DNA from: Pirellulaceae bacterium
GTDB lineage: Bacteria; Planctomycetota; Planctomycetia; Pirellulales; Pirellulaceae
Direction: 5' to 3'
Length of the DNA: 64,000 nt
Assembly (NCBI GenBank): GCA_019636375.1
Contig: JAHBXS010000001.1
Coordinates: 248,001 to 312,000, forward strand
Position 1 is the first letter of the stretch. Each line of letters opens with the position of its first letter. Positions 19,515-27,779 of this stretch are shown here, piece by piece. The position numbers and the translations under genes are program-made. Below the pieces are notes generated by a model. That model worked only from the letters and a program-made list of their open reading frames with translations, ran no database searches and was not told the origin of the DNA.

Positions 19515-19565
19515 CTTGTATTTTGTTTTGGATTTGCCGGAGGCAAATCCAAAACAAAATACAAG
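19515..19565. repeat. 24-base perfect inverted repeat
   Basis: Arms of 24 bases (19515-19538 and 19542-19565) separated by a three-base GGA spacer. The arms begin CTTGTATTTTGTTTTGG; they would form a very stable hairpin or cruciform. It has no T-run for intrinsic termination and lies next to the YD-repeat relic. Confidence 0.85.
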
Positions 19566-19783
19566 GAAAAGGAAATCGCGATAGCCTTGTGTAGCGAGAA
19601 ACATAACAATCCACCGTGCGAGCCGGTGGTGTTGCCACAGACGATTAGGCGCATCGCAGTTCATACGGGCGAACGCGGATCGTCCCAGTTTATGATTGCC
19701 TAGTGACGGGGCGCCGTAAGCCGCTTTGTCGCTAGTCACCCGATTCGTTTTTCCAAAACGTTTGAATGATCTGCGACAGCTTG

Positions 19784-20266
19784 CTACTGGTTCAGTACGA
19801 CGCCTCTCAATACTCCTTCGCAGGCCAATTGTTGACGAACGTAACATTGGAATCTTCCCACGATCATCACATTGGGGCGGACTTTTTCCCTCGCTAACAT
19901 TGTAATCAGTCGATCCCCTGGTCGGACTGGGGCTCGAAAACGGACTTCATCGAGGCCTCCCAAGGCAATCACGCTCGATTCCAACTGCTTGGATCTAGCG
20001 GCCAAGAATGAACATAGCTGGGCAGCCGTTTCGCAAATTAGAACCCCCGGCATTAGCGGCAAATTCGGAAAGTGCCCCCGAACCCAAAATGCATCAGGCT
20101 TGACATCGCAAAATCCCACGCTCAGCCCATTCGCCAAATCTTCAAACAAAATGCCGTCCAAAAGCGACAATTCAAAGCGATGGGGATTGAGGGCCTCAAT
20201 GTCCGCGCGCGAGAGAATGGCTCGGTTTTCGTCGAATTCGCTAAAATTAATGATTGGGTCTTTCAC
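19784..20266 (-). CDS. FabZ-like 3-hydroxyacyl-ACP dehydratase (hot-dog fold)
   Basis: A 160-residue cytoplasmic protein from GTG 20266 (upstream GAGGAAA site). It keeps the FabZ family landmarks: catalytic His29 in PHRFELSLLD, the GHFPNLPLMPGVL stretch and Glu79 in ICETAAQ, which corresponds to the second catalytic residue. FabZ dehydrates 3-hydroxyacyl-ACP in fatty-acid synthesis; planctomycetes often have several paralogues, so this may be a secondary one. The N-terminal 20 residues are not FabZ-like. It is divergent from the ROK kinase gene and stands alone, so I leave the symbol open. Confidence 0.85.
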   Translation of the reverse strand: MKDPIINFSEFDENRAILSRADIEALNPHRFELSLLDGILFEDLANGLSVGFCDVKPDAFWVRGHFPNLPLMPGVLICETAAQLCSFLAARSKQLESSVIALGGLDEVRFRAPVRPGDRLITMLAREKVRPNVMIVGRFQCYVRQQLACEGVLRGVVLNQ

Positions 20267-20570
20267 GTCTTTTCCTCAGTAAGCGTGCGCGGATTGTCTT
20301 CAACACCTTTCTTCGACAGATTTTCCCTGGAAAGCCACAAGATGTCAATGATCAATTGGATTTGCGAAACAGGGAGATTTCTTTTAAAATCAGGAGTTTG
20401 AAGTTGTTCAACTCAACAACGGACTTCAACGGACTTCGGCCGTCATTAATCCTTGACACAGACTCGATGTATAGCCATTCAACTGCATGGCCATTCACGA
20501 GTCAAAGCCTTTTGAAATCTTGCGATTTCTGGTTTTCCATTTTATTCTTATTTCATCCACTACTGAATTT

Positions 20571-21581
20571 ATGTCGCCAGCCTCTGACGAAACTGTGTTT
20601 TTGGGCATCGATGTCGGGGGTACGAATATTAAGTTGGGCTTGGTCTCCGATTATGGCCAAGTTTTAGCGGCATCGTCATTTGCCACGCAGGCTCAACGTT
20701 CTGTCGTCGAGACGTTGATTGAACTCGAACAAGCGTATGAACGGCTGTTGGAAGAGAATAAGATTTCACAGGAACGAGTTGTGGCGGCGGGTATCGGAAC
20801 GCCTGGCCCGATTGACGTTTCGCAAGGTATGATTTTGCAACCTACCAATCTGAAGGGTTGGTGGAATTTTCCGATTCGCGATTCGCTGAGCGAGTTACTT
20901 GAAGTCCCCGTGACGTTTACGAACGATGCCAACGCGGCTGCTTTTGGCGAATACTGGCTGGGTTCGGCCAAGGAATTGCCAAGTCTGGTCATGTTCACGT
21001 TAGGAACTGGTGTGGGAGGCGGCATCATTGTCGAGGATTTTTGCCTGGAGGGGACACATAGTCTAGCGGCCGAACTTGGGCATATCTGCGTGGACTGGAG
21101 CAATGAGGCTCGACTTTGCCCTTGTGGAGTCCGGGGGCATTTGGAAGCCTACGCGAGTGCCACGGCAGTCGTTGCTCGAACTTTGGAGCGAATCAAATCG
21201 GGCGAAAGAACCAGTTTGCAGCCTGCTGGGCTGAACGCCAAGGAAATCGCTGTGGCTGCAGAGTCTGGCGACTCCCTCGCCCAAACGATAATTACAGAAA
21301 CGGCCCAATATTTGGCTCGCGGAATCGCAATCGTGGCCCACACGATTGACCCCGCTGCCGTTTTGATTGGAGGAGCGATGACGTTTGGAGGGAACGAAAA
21401 CCAAATCGGAAGGGGATTTTTGCAAACAATAAAGACGCAGGTTGCCAACTCGGTATTCCCAGAAATCGCCCAAGCGCTGACAATTAACTTTGCCACTCTC
21501 GGCTCAGACGCTGGATTCCTCGGTGCGGCGGGTCTGGCTAGGTTGCATTACTATCAGTTCCAACCGCGCGGTTCAACCTAG
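20571..21581 (+). CDS. ROK-family sugar kinase (glucokinase-like)
   Basis: A 336-residue cytoplasmic kinase counted from ATG 20571 (MSPASDETVFLGID); an upstream ATG would add residues outside the conserved fold. Features: phosphate-1 loop GIDVGGTNIKLG, catalytic Asp in FTNDANAAAFGE, TLGTGVGGGI, and a zinc-binding stretch ARLCPCGVRGHLEAYAS. In the canonical ROK zinc motif CxCGxxGCxE, the third Cys is His here, which may still bind zinc with His. It probably phosphorylates glucose or an amino sugar. LepA follows 50 bases downstream on the same strand. Confidence 0.92.
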   Translation: MSPASDETVFLGIDVGGTNIKLGLVSDYGQVLAASSFATQAQRSVVETLIELEQAYERLLEENKISQERVVAAGIGTPGPIDVSQGMILQPTNLKGWWNFPIRDSLSELLEVPVTFTNDANAAAFGEYWLGSAKELPSLVMFTLGTGVGGGIIVEDFCLEGTHSLAAELGHICVDWSNEARLCPCGVRGHLEAYASATAVVARTLERIKSGERTSLQPAGLNAKEIAVAAESGDSLAQTIITETAQYLARGIAIVAHTIDPAAVLIGGAMTFGGNENQIGRGFLQTIKTQVANSVFPEIAQALTINFATLGSDAGFLGAAGLARLHYYQFQPRGST

Positions 21582-21631
21582 CAACTTGGTCAAACGACTT
21601 TATTAAATTGCCCATAAAACCCCCACTGAAC

Positions 21632-23443
21632 ATGTCCGAAAAATACCAGAACTCAATTCGCAATTTCTGCATTATCGCTCACATTGATCACGGCAAGAGC
21701 ACCCTGGCTGATCGTTTGCTCGAAGCGACCGGAACCGTTCAGAAACGCGAGATGCAAGACCAACTGCTCGATGATCTTGATCTTGAACGGCAGCGGGGGA
21801 TCACCATCAAGGCTCGGGCGGTTTGCTTGAGTTTTCAGCGCGATGGAAAACGTTTCGAATTGAATTTGATTGACACGCCAGGGCATGTTGACTTTCATTA
21901 CGAAGTCTCGCGAAGCCTCGCTTGTTGCGAAGGGGCATTGTTGCTTGCCGATGCCTTTCAAGGGGTCGAGGCACAAACCGTTGCCAACGCTTACGCTGCG
22001 ATTGAGGCCGATTTAAAAATCGTTCCCGTGATAAACAAAATTGACCTTAAGCATCAACGTGCCGACGAAGTTGCTTTTGAAATGAACCAGTCGATTGGAA
22101 TCGATGTTGACGAGATTATTCGCGTCAGTGCCAAGACTGGGCAGAACATTGACCGTCTACTCGAAACCATTGTCGACCGTGTCCCGCCTCCGAGTGGTGA
22201 TCCGAATGCTCCCTTGCAAGCGATGGTGTTCGATTCGCACTACGATGAATATCGCGGAGCCGTGACCTACGTACGGATCATGAACGGGCGGATCAAAAAA
22301 GGGCAAAAGCTTAGATTCTTGCGGACCGGTCGGGTCTATGAGTTAATCGAACTCGGGCAGTTTCGGCCAAAACAAACTCCTTGCGATGAGCTTCAGGCGG
22401 GCCAAGTGGGCTACTTGATCTGCAACATTAAATCGCTCGATCAGATTCACATTGGCGACACCGTGACTCACGCTACGGGCGCGACTGGAGAGGCGTTGAC
22501 GGGGTATAAGCCACCGAAACGAATGGTGTATTGCGGCCTTTACCCTTCCGACGGACAAGATTTTGTCGAGCTTCGCGATGCCTTGACCAAACTCTCGATC
22601 AACGACCCGAGTTTCGAGTTTACTCCCGAGTCAAGCGAAGCCCTAGGGTTTGGATTCCGTTGCGGATTTCTGGGCCTTTTGCACATGGAAATTGTCCAGC
22701 AGAGATTGGAGGGTGAGGCAAATATCGATCTCGTTCAAACGGCCCCAAATGTGACTTACGAAGTTCTGACTCGCAATGGCGAAATTCTAGAAATTCATCG
22801 CCCTCAAGAAGTCCCCGATGCAGGAGAGATAGAAGAGTTTCGGCAACCGATCGTGCGTGTCAACATCATTGTCCCCGAAGAGTACATCGGTGCGGTGATG
22901 AAACTCTGCAACGAACGTCGCGGCATCCAAAAGAATACCGAATACCTTTCCGCCACTCGAATGATGCTGACTTACGAATTGCCCCTCGCCGAAGTCATTT
23001 ACGACATGCATGACAAGCTCAAGGGAATCAGCCGGGGCTATGCGACACTGGACTACGAACTGATCGGATACCAACCCGCTGACCTCGTTCGGGTCGATAT
23101 GTTGGTCAACGGAAATAAAGTGGACGCCTTGAGTATCATCTGCAACCGCGCTGACGCCGACCGACGCGGCCGGGCAGTGGTCAAAAAGCTCAAAGAAGAA
23201 ATCTCACGCCACATGTTCGAAATCGCCGTCCAAGCCGCGATTGGAAACCGTGTGATTGCCAGAGAAACAGTCAAGGCCCTCCGAAAAAACGTTACCGCGA
23301 AATGCTATGGCGGGGACATTTCCCGCAAACGAAAACTTTGGGAAAAACAAAAAGAAGGCAAAAAGCGGATGAAGTCCATCGGGTCGGTCGACATTCCCCA
23401 AAAGGCTTTCATGGCCGTCCTCTCCACCGGCAACGACGAGTGA
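21632..23443 (+). CDS. lepA: Elongation factor 4 (LepA)
   Basis: A 603-residue ribosomal GTPase counted from ATG 21632 (MSEKYQNSIRNFCI); a TTG 24 bases upstream is a less likely start. Motifs in order: G1 HIDHGKSTL, switch regions with G2 QRGITIKARA, G3 DTPGHVDF, G4 NKIDL, then beta-barrel, EF-G-like domains III and V (FGFRCGFLGLLHMEI) and the LepA-specific C-terminal domain ending in SRKRKLWEKQKEGKKRMKS. LepA acts on ribosomes during translation stress or elongation. Length fits the family (about 600 aa) and no domain is missing. Confidence 0.98.
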   Translation: MSEKYQNSIRNFCIIAHIDHGKSTLADRLLEATGTVQKREMQDQLLDDLDLERQRGITIKARAVCLSFQRDGKRFELNLIDTPGHVDFHYEVSRSLACCEGALLLADAFQGVEAQTVANAYAAIEADLKIVPVINKIDLKHQRADEVAFEMNQSIGIDVDEIIRVSAKTGQNIDRLLETIVDRVPPPSGDPNAPLQAMVFDSHYDEYRGAVTYVRIMNGRIKKGQKLRFLRTGRVYELIELGQFRPKQTPCDELQAGQVGYLICNIKSLDQIHIGDTVTHATGATGEALTGYKPPKRMVYCGLYPSDGQDFVELRDALTKLSINDPSFEFTPESSEALGFGFRCGFLGLLHMEIVQQRLEGEANIDLVQTAPNVTYEVLTRNGEILEIHRPQEVPDAGEIEEFRQPIVRVNIIVPEEYIGAVMKLCNERRGIQKNTEYLSATRMMLTYELPLAEVIYDMHDKLKGISRGYATLDYELIGYQPADLVRVDMLVNGNKVDALSIICNRADADRRGRAVVKKLKEEISRHMFEIAVQAAIGNRVIARETVKALRKNVTAKCYGGDISRKRKLWEKQKEGKKRMKSIGSVDIPQKAFMAVLSTGNDE

Positions 23444-23752
23444 GATTGGGATTTTGTAACCGTTTAAGAAGTGAACGGCTACGCAGTGTTTCGCTTCAAG
23501 AAAAGGCGGGTTCACCGAAAGTCCGTACCTTCTCAAACCTCTTGTCTGTGTGATTCTCCAGCACGGAAACTGGTTATGTTTCTGCCGAGTTCCCAAGTGC
23601 GGTTTCCAAATTTCGTAGGTAAGTCCTGAAACAGCGGTCTTTTACGCGAAAAATCGCTGTTGTTGGATTCTTCGACGGGGGTTATCTTGAAGTTCAAAAT
23701 GAAGGCGTGAATTGCGCCATTTTTTGGAACTGATCAACAAGTCAGGGCACGG
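23444..23752. other. Intergenic region before pseB
   Basis: About 309 bases. It holds a partial copy of the GTGAACGGCTACG repeat (23467-23478) and GGCGTGAATTGCGCC followed by six Ts (23704-23725), which might be a weak intrinsic terminator or a repeat. The pseB ATG (23753) has AGGG six bases upstream. No gene is seen. Confidence 0.4.
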
Positions 23753-24781
23753 ATGTTCTCTTTAAAAAACAAAACGGTGATGATCACCGGCGGGACCGGA
23801 TCATTTGGTCAAAAGTGCGGCCAGATTCTTTTAGCTGCCGGTGTGAAAAAACTGATCCTTTTTAGTCGCGACGAACAGAAACATGTGCGACTCGGTCGGG
23901 AAATGTTTCCTCCCAGCAAGTATCCCCAAGTCCGATTTTTTATTGGCGATGTGAGGAACCTGGACCGCCTAAAACTCGCGATGCGTGGCGTTGATGTCGT
24001 GATTCATGCTGCCGCAATGAAACATGTCGATATGGCGGAATACAATCCCCAAGAGTGTATCGCTACCAATATCGGCGGTGCGGAAAACGTGATTCGCGCT
24101 GCGATAGAAAATAACGTCCAACGAGTCATTGCCCTCTCGACCGACAAGGCGGCCTCGCCCATCAACCTGTATGGGGCCACAAAGTTGTGCTCTGACAAAC
24201 TGTTTGTTGCCGCCAATTCTTTGGCGGGTGAAAATGGACCAAGATTCGCCGTCGTGAGATACGGAAATGTGCTTGGGTCAAATGGCTCGGTGGTTCCGTT
24301 TTTTATGAGCCAACGTCACAAGGGAGTACTGCCTATCACCGATCCCGCGATGACTCGTTTTATCATCACTTTGGAACAAGGTGTCCAGTTGGTGTTCACG
24401 GCCCTCGATTGGATGTCCGGCGGTGAGGTCTTTGTTCCCAAAATCCCCAGCACCACAGTCATGGACATTGCCCAAGCAGTCGCCCCTGATTGCCGAACCG
24501 AAGTCGTGGGAGTTCGCCCCGGCGAAAAAATGCACGAGTGTATGATCCCCGCAGATGAGGCGCGTCAAACCACCGAATACCGCGATCATTACATTATCCA
24601 GCCTGTCACCAAGTGGTGGTCGCAAGCAGAATCCGAGTATCCAGAACCTGGACTTCCTTGCCCGGACGGATTTTCTTATTCCAGCGACTCTAACCAAGAC
24701 TGGCTCGGCCCAATGGAACTTCGTGAGTTGATTGCCGAATCGGATACTGATTTGCCGGTCGTTGCTGAACGTGCTGCTTAG
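23753..24781 (+). CDS. pseB: UDP-N-acetylglucosamine 4,6-dehydratase (inverting), PseB
   Basis: A 342-residue extended short-chain dehydrogenase that makes the first step of pseudaminic-type nonulosonic acid synthesis: C4/C6 dehydration and C5 epimerisation of UDP-GlcNAc. Rossmann motif MITGGTGSFG, MKHVDMAEYNP and the YGATK catalytic Tyr/Lys pair (STDKAASPINLYGATK) are present; STTV and GVRPGEKMHE fit PseB/FlaA1 rather than the RmlB branch. The TAG stop is formed from TA plus the first G of the downstream IS element. Next intact genes in order are pseC, a cytidylyltransferase and a PseG-PseH fusion. Confidence 0.95.
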   Translation: MFSLKNKTVMITGGTGSFGQKCGQILLAAGVKKLILFSRDEQKHVRLGREMFPPSKYPQVRFFIGDVRNLDRLKLAMRGVDVVIHAAAMKHVDMAEYNPQECIATNIGGAENVIRAAIENNVQRVIALSTDKAASPINLYGATKLCSDKLFVAANSLAGENGPRFAVVRYGNVLGSNGSVVPFFMSQRHKGVLPITDPAMTRFIITLEQGVQLVFTALDWMSGGEVFVPKIPSTTVMDIAQAVAPDCRTEVVGVRPGEKMHECMIPADEARQTTEYRDHYIIQPVTKWWSQAESEYPEPGLPCPDGFSYSSDSNQDWLGPMELRELIAESDTDLPVVAERAA

Positions 24782-24854
24782 GTAGTGTTGACATTGAGAT
24801 TTCAAGATTTTAAGAGGAATAGTATCATTTGGTAAGAGTTTTAGACATGGAGGT

Positions 24855-25232
24855 ATGAAAATGTCACGAAGGTACGAACTGAATGATATTCAATGGGAAC
24901 AGATCAAGAACCAAGTTCCCGGCAAGAAACAGGATCCTGGAAGGACGGCCCAAAATAACCGATTGTTTGTAAATGCTGTGGTTTGGATTGCCCGGTCCGG
25001 TGCACCATGGCGCGACTTACCGGAGCGATTCGGAAAATGGAATTCGGTATTCAAGCGATTTCGACGTTGGGCAGTCAATGGTGTCTGGCAGAAAATCAGC
25101 AGAGAACTTGGTGTTGAAGAAGAAATTGAGTCACTGATTCTGGATAGTACCATTGTTCGTGTTCACCAGCATGCCGCTGGTGCAAAAGGGGGCAAGAAAA
25201 ACAAGCTATCGGTCGCTCACGAGGCGGGTTGA
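24855..25232 (+). CDS. IS5-family transposase, ORF A
   Basis: A 125-residue N-terminal half of the DDE transposase. It begins with the usual DUF4096-like domain (IQWEQIKNQVPGKK, SGAPWRDLPERFG) and includes the first catalytic Asp (ILDSTIVRVHQHAAG). In frame 0 it runs on past GGKKN to AHEAG and stop at 25230-25232. Shifting by -1 around the A-rich AAGAAAAAC tract joins it to the second ORF and restores the usual GGKKNQAIGRSRGGLTTK sequence. Confidence 0.93.
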   Translation: MKMSRRYELNDIQWEQIKNQVPGKKQDPGRTAQNNRLFVNAVVWIARSGAPWRDLPERFGKWNSVFKRFRRWAVNGVWQKISRELGVEEEIESLILDSTIVRVHQHAAGAKGGKKNKLSVAHEAG

Positions 25233-25612
25233 CCACGAAAATTCACGCCTCTGTGAATGAGCAAGGCAAGCCGCAACAAATCATTTTGACTCCCGGTCAG
25301 CAGCATGATGTGACCCAAGCCAAGGAACTGATCAAGGGCCAGAATGCCGAAGAGGTGATTGCGGACAAAGCCTACGACAGTGACGATGTTCGTCAGGCAA
25401 TTCGAAAGTCAAAGGCTAAACCAGTTATTCCCTCTCGGTCAGGAACTCGCAAACGCCGACATGACAAAGAGAGTTACAAGAAAAGAAACATCATCGAACG
25501 GATGTTCAACCGAATGAAACACTACCGACGCGTTGCAACCCGTTACGATAAAACCGACGAGAGTTTTTTGGCATTTGTGATGCTGGCCGGACTGTTTGTA
25601 ACTATCTCCTGA
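25229..25612 (+). CDS. IS5-family transposase, ORF B
   Basis: A 127-residue C-terminal half of the DDE transposase, read in the -1 frame of ORF A and overlapping its stop by four bases. It holds the second catalytic Asp (IADKAYDSDDVR) and the catalytic Glu (KRNIIERMFNRMKHYRR, the YREK-like signature). It starts at TTG 25229 only formally; fusion by frameshifting with ORF A is the likely way to make active transposase. The C-terminus ends inside the right inverted repeat. Confidence 0.92.
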   Translation: MTTKIHASVNEQGKPQQIILTPGQQHDVTQAKELIKGQNAEEVIADKAYDSDDVRQAIRKSKAKPVIPSRSGTRKRRHDKESYKKRNIIERMFNRMKHYRRVATRYDKTDESFLAFVMLAGLFVTIS

Positions 25613-25647
25613 ATGTCAACACTACCTAGTCTTCTCGGAGTTCGACA

Positions 25648-26805
25648 ATGTTGCCTTATTCGCGCCAAACGATTTCAAATGCTGATGTCGAAGCGATCGT
25701 TGCTGCCCTGCGGTCGGATTGGTTGACGACAGGTCCCGCTGTTGAGGCATTCGAGAATGAATTCGCCAAATCGACACAGTCCACTGAGGCTGTGGCGTTT
25801 TGCAACGGCACGGCGGCGCTCCACGCGGCAATGGCAGTTTTAGGAATCGGCCCCGACGATGAAGTCATCGTCCCCGCGATTACTTTTGTCGCGACCGCCA
25901 ACGCAGTCTTGTACCAAGGTGGAGTTCCTGTGTTTGCGGATGTCGATGCTCAGACACTTCTGCTCGACCCCGATCATGTAGAGCGACTCATCACGAAGCA
26001 AACCCGAGCAATCATTGCCGTAGATTATGCCGGGCAGCCGTGTGACTATCAGGCATTGTCGGACATCGCACGCCGGCATGGTCTTGCCATCGTTGCTGAT
26101 GCTTGCCATTCTGTGGGGGCCAGGTTTGGCGAAAGTCCCGTTGGCAGTTTGGCTGATTTGACTTGTTTTAGCTTTCATCCCGTCAAGCCGATGACAACAG
26201 CCGAAGGTGGGATGGTGACGACTCGGGATCGGGACTTAGCTGCTGCTCTCCGCAAATTTCGCAATCATGGGATCGCGAAAGATTTTCGTCAACGTGAGGC
26301 GGCGTTGACCTACGAATACGACATGAGTGAACTTGGGTTCAATTATCGACTTAGTGATCTGCACGCCGCGTTGGGGTTAAGTCAACTCAAGCAGCTCGAT
26401 GATTTCCGCAAAGCAAGGTCCCTGGTTGCTGGGTGGTATCGCGACCGCTTGGTGCCTCTGAAGGGCCTAATCGATCCACTTGAGCAACGCGAAGAATGCG
26501 TCAACGCCTGGCACTTGTTTGTTGTCCGGATTCGCCATGGTTGCGGAATTACCCGGGATCATTTGTTTCGAGAGTTGCGGGCTGCGGACATCGGCGTTAA
26601 TGTCCATTATTTGCCGGTTTATCTCCATTCCTATTATCGAGGTCAGTTTGGCTATCGCCGAGGGTTATGTCCGGTAGCTGAAAAAGCACACGCAGAAATT
26701 CTGTCGCTTCCGATTTTTCCAGGAATGACCGAAGATGAAGTTGATCGGGTTTGCAGTTTCATCGAACGATCAATTGCAATGGGATTTCGGACTTGTGCTG
26801 CTTAG
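25648..26805 (+). CDS. pseC: UDP-4-amino-4,6-dideoxy-N-acetyl-L-altrosamine transaminase, PseC
   Basis: A 385-residue PLP-dependent aminotransferase of the DegT/DnrJ/EryC1 family, the second enzyme of the pathway, adding an amino group from glutamate at C4 of the keto sugar. Family features are GTAALHAAM, the Asp that holds the pyridine nitrogen (VADACHS, D151) and Lys180 in SFHPVKPMTTAEGG. Without the IS, its ATG would be 18 bases after the pseB stop with a CGGAG site between, so the two were one operon. Now it is separated by the 846-bp element and could depend on read-through or a promoter in the IS. Confidence 0.95.
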   Translation: MLPYSRQTISNADVEAIVAALRSDWLTTGPAVEAFENEFAKSTQSTEAVAFCNGTAALHAAMAVLGIGPDDEVIVPAITFVATANAVLYQGGVPVFADVDAQTLLLDPDHVERLITKQTRAIIAVDYAGQPCDYQALSDIARRHGLAIVADACHSVGARFGESPVGSLADLTCFSFHPVKPMTTAEGGMVTTRDRDLAAALRKFRNHGIAKDFRQREAALTYEYDMSELGFNYRLSDLHAALGLSQLKQLDDFRKARSLVAGWYRDRLVPLKGLIDPLEQREECVNAWHLFVVRIRHGCGITRDHLFRELRAADIGVNVHYLPVYLHSYYRGQFGYRRGLCPVAEKAHAEILSLPIFPGMTEDEVDRVCSFIERSIAMGFRTCAA

Positions 26806-26840
26806 GAATTGTTCGCAAATCGTCGAACTTGTCATCGGCC

Positions 26841-26890
26841 GGAGTGCGTCAGCACCCGGTTTTCGCATCAACCGCACGCTAACGCGTTCC
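26841..26890. repeat. Imperfect inverted repeat between pseC and the cytidylyltransferase
   Basis: Arms of 21 bases (GGAGTGCGTCAGCACCCGGTT and its partner starting AACCGCACGC) around an eight-base TTCGCATC loop, followed by TTTT. It resembles scattered palindromic planctomycete intergenic elements and could weaken read-through inside the pse cluster. Confidence 0.6.
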
Positions 26891-27000
26891 TTTTAATTCG
26901 TAAACCTATTTTCGAGCAAGCACTTGGATGCCAAAGACACGCGACAGAGTAATCGCATAGGCCGACAAAAAAACTCTCAAATCAAAGCAGGGAACAAATC

Positions 27001-27744
27001 GTGGATTCGCGAACAGTAGCCATTATCCAAGCCCGCCTGGGAAGTAGCAGGCTCCCCGGAAAGATTCTCAAGCCGCTTGGCCACCAAAGTCTTATCGAAT
27101 GGGTCGTCGCACGGACAAGTCGTGCTCAGCTCGTTGATCTCGTTGTGATTGCCACGACAACTGAGGCTACCGACGATCCGCTCGTTGATTATTCCCAACA
27201 ACGAGGATGGCCCGTCTATCGAGGACCGGAGCACGACGTTTTGACTCGATATTGTGCGGCCGCAGATGAGTTTGCAGCAAATCTAATCGTGAGAATCACT
27301 TCGGATTGTCCGTTTATCGATCCGGCGGAAATCGACCGCGTGGTTTCGGTGATTCGCAACGATCCGAGCGTCGATTATTCCTGCAATTTCTTTCCTAATC
27401 GAACCTTTCCGAGAGGGCTAGATACGGAGTGTTTTACGCGTGAAGCGTTGAGGAGAGTCGATCTGATGGGGTTACCGCTCGATTCACGCGAACATGTGAC
27501 CTTGGGAATTTACCAAAACCCTGATCACTTCAAAATTGCCGGAATTGAGTCGCCACTTGATGCGGCCGAACATCGCTGGACCGTCGACACGGAAGCTGAC
27601 TACCAACTCGCAACAAAATTGGCCGAGTGGTTTGGGCGAGACAATTTTGGTTGGCGAGAAGTGTTGAAAGCCTTCGAGCAAAATCCAAACTGGTTTCACA
27701 TCAACGCGTCGGTTCAGCAAAAGGTTCTTCCGCAAATCGCCTGA
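27001..27744 (+). CDS. SpsF/PseF-like cytidylyltransferase
   Basis: A 247-residue enzyme that starts at GTG 27001. It has the CMP-sugar nucleotidyltransferase opening AIIQARLGSSRLPGKILKPLG and the RITSDCPFIDP segment typical of SpsF/PseF proteins. In the Pse pathway this enzyme activates the finished nonulosonic acid with CTP; in Bacillus spore polysaccharide clusters the same family is called SpsF. The exact sugar is uncertain, so I leave the symbol open. It is 35 bases before the PseG-PseH fusion. Confidence 0.88.
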   Translation: MDSRTVAIIQARLGSSRLPGKILKPLGHQSLIEWVVARTSRAQLVDLVVIATTTEATDDPLVDYSQQRGWPVYRGPEHDVLTRYCAAADEFAANLIVRITSDCPFIDPAEIDRVVSVIRNDPSVDYSCNFFPNRTFPRGLDTECFTREALRRVDLMGLPLDSREHVTLGIYQNPDHFKIAGIESPLDAAEHRWTVDTEADYQLATKLAEWFGRDNFGWREVLKAFEQNPNWFHINASVQQKVLPQIA

Positions 27745-27779
27745 TTGAGCCGCATCTCGATGGTCGATAGACTTGGGCT

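Larger units (their letters stand above)
18890..19783. other. Repeat-rich intergenic region (894 bases)
   Basis: No intact gene is supported. It contains a YD-repeat protein relic (19308-19487, minus), a 24-base perfect inverted repeat (19515-19565) and a pair of direct repeats TTTGGAATAA near 19140-19170. A further stretch near 19600-19760 translates on the minus strand to a short ORF-like product without recognisable domain. It looks like an accumulation site for mobile or recombinogenic sequence. Confidence 0.5.
24781..25626 (+). mobile_element. IS5-family insertion sequence (IS427-like), 846 bp
   Basis: Terminal inverted repeats start GGTAGTGTTGACATT at the left end (24781-24795) and are exactly matched at the right end (25612-25626). 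They continue with AG after one mismatch. A TA duplication (24779-24780 and 25627-25628) flanks the ends, as in the IS427 subgroup. Two overlapping transposase frames lie inside in the same orientation as the pse genes. Insertion used the TA of the pseB stop codon; the IS begins with G, so TAG was restored. Confidence 0.95.

Noticed and set aside
19461..19847. Minus- and plus-strand frames across the palindrome
   Set aside because: They are consequences of the inverted repeat and fabZ-like antisense sequence.
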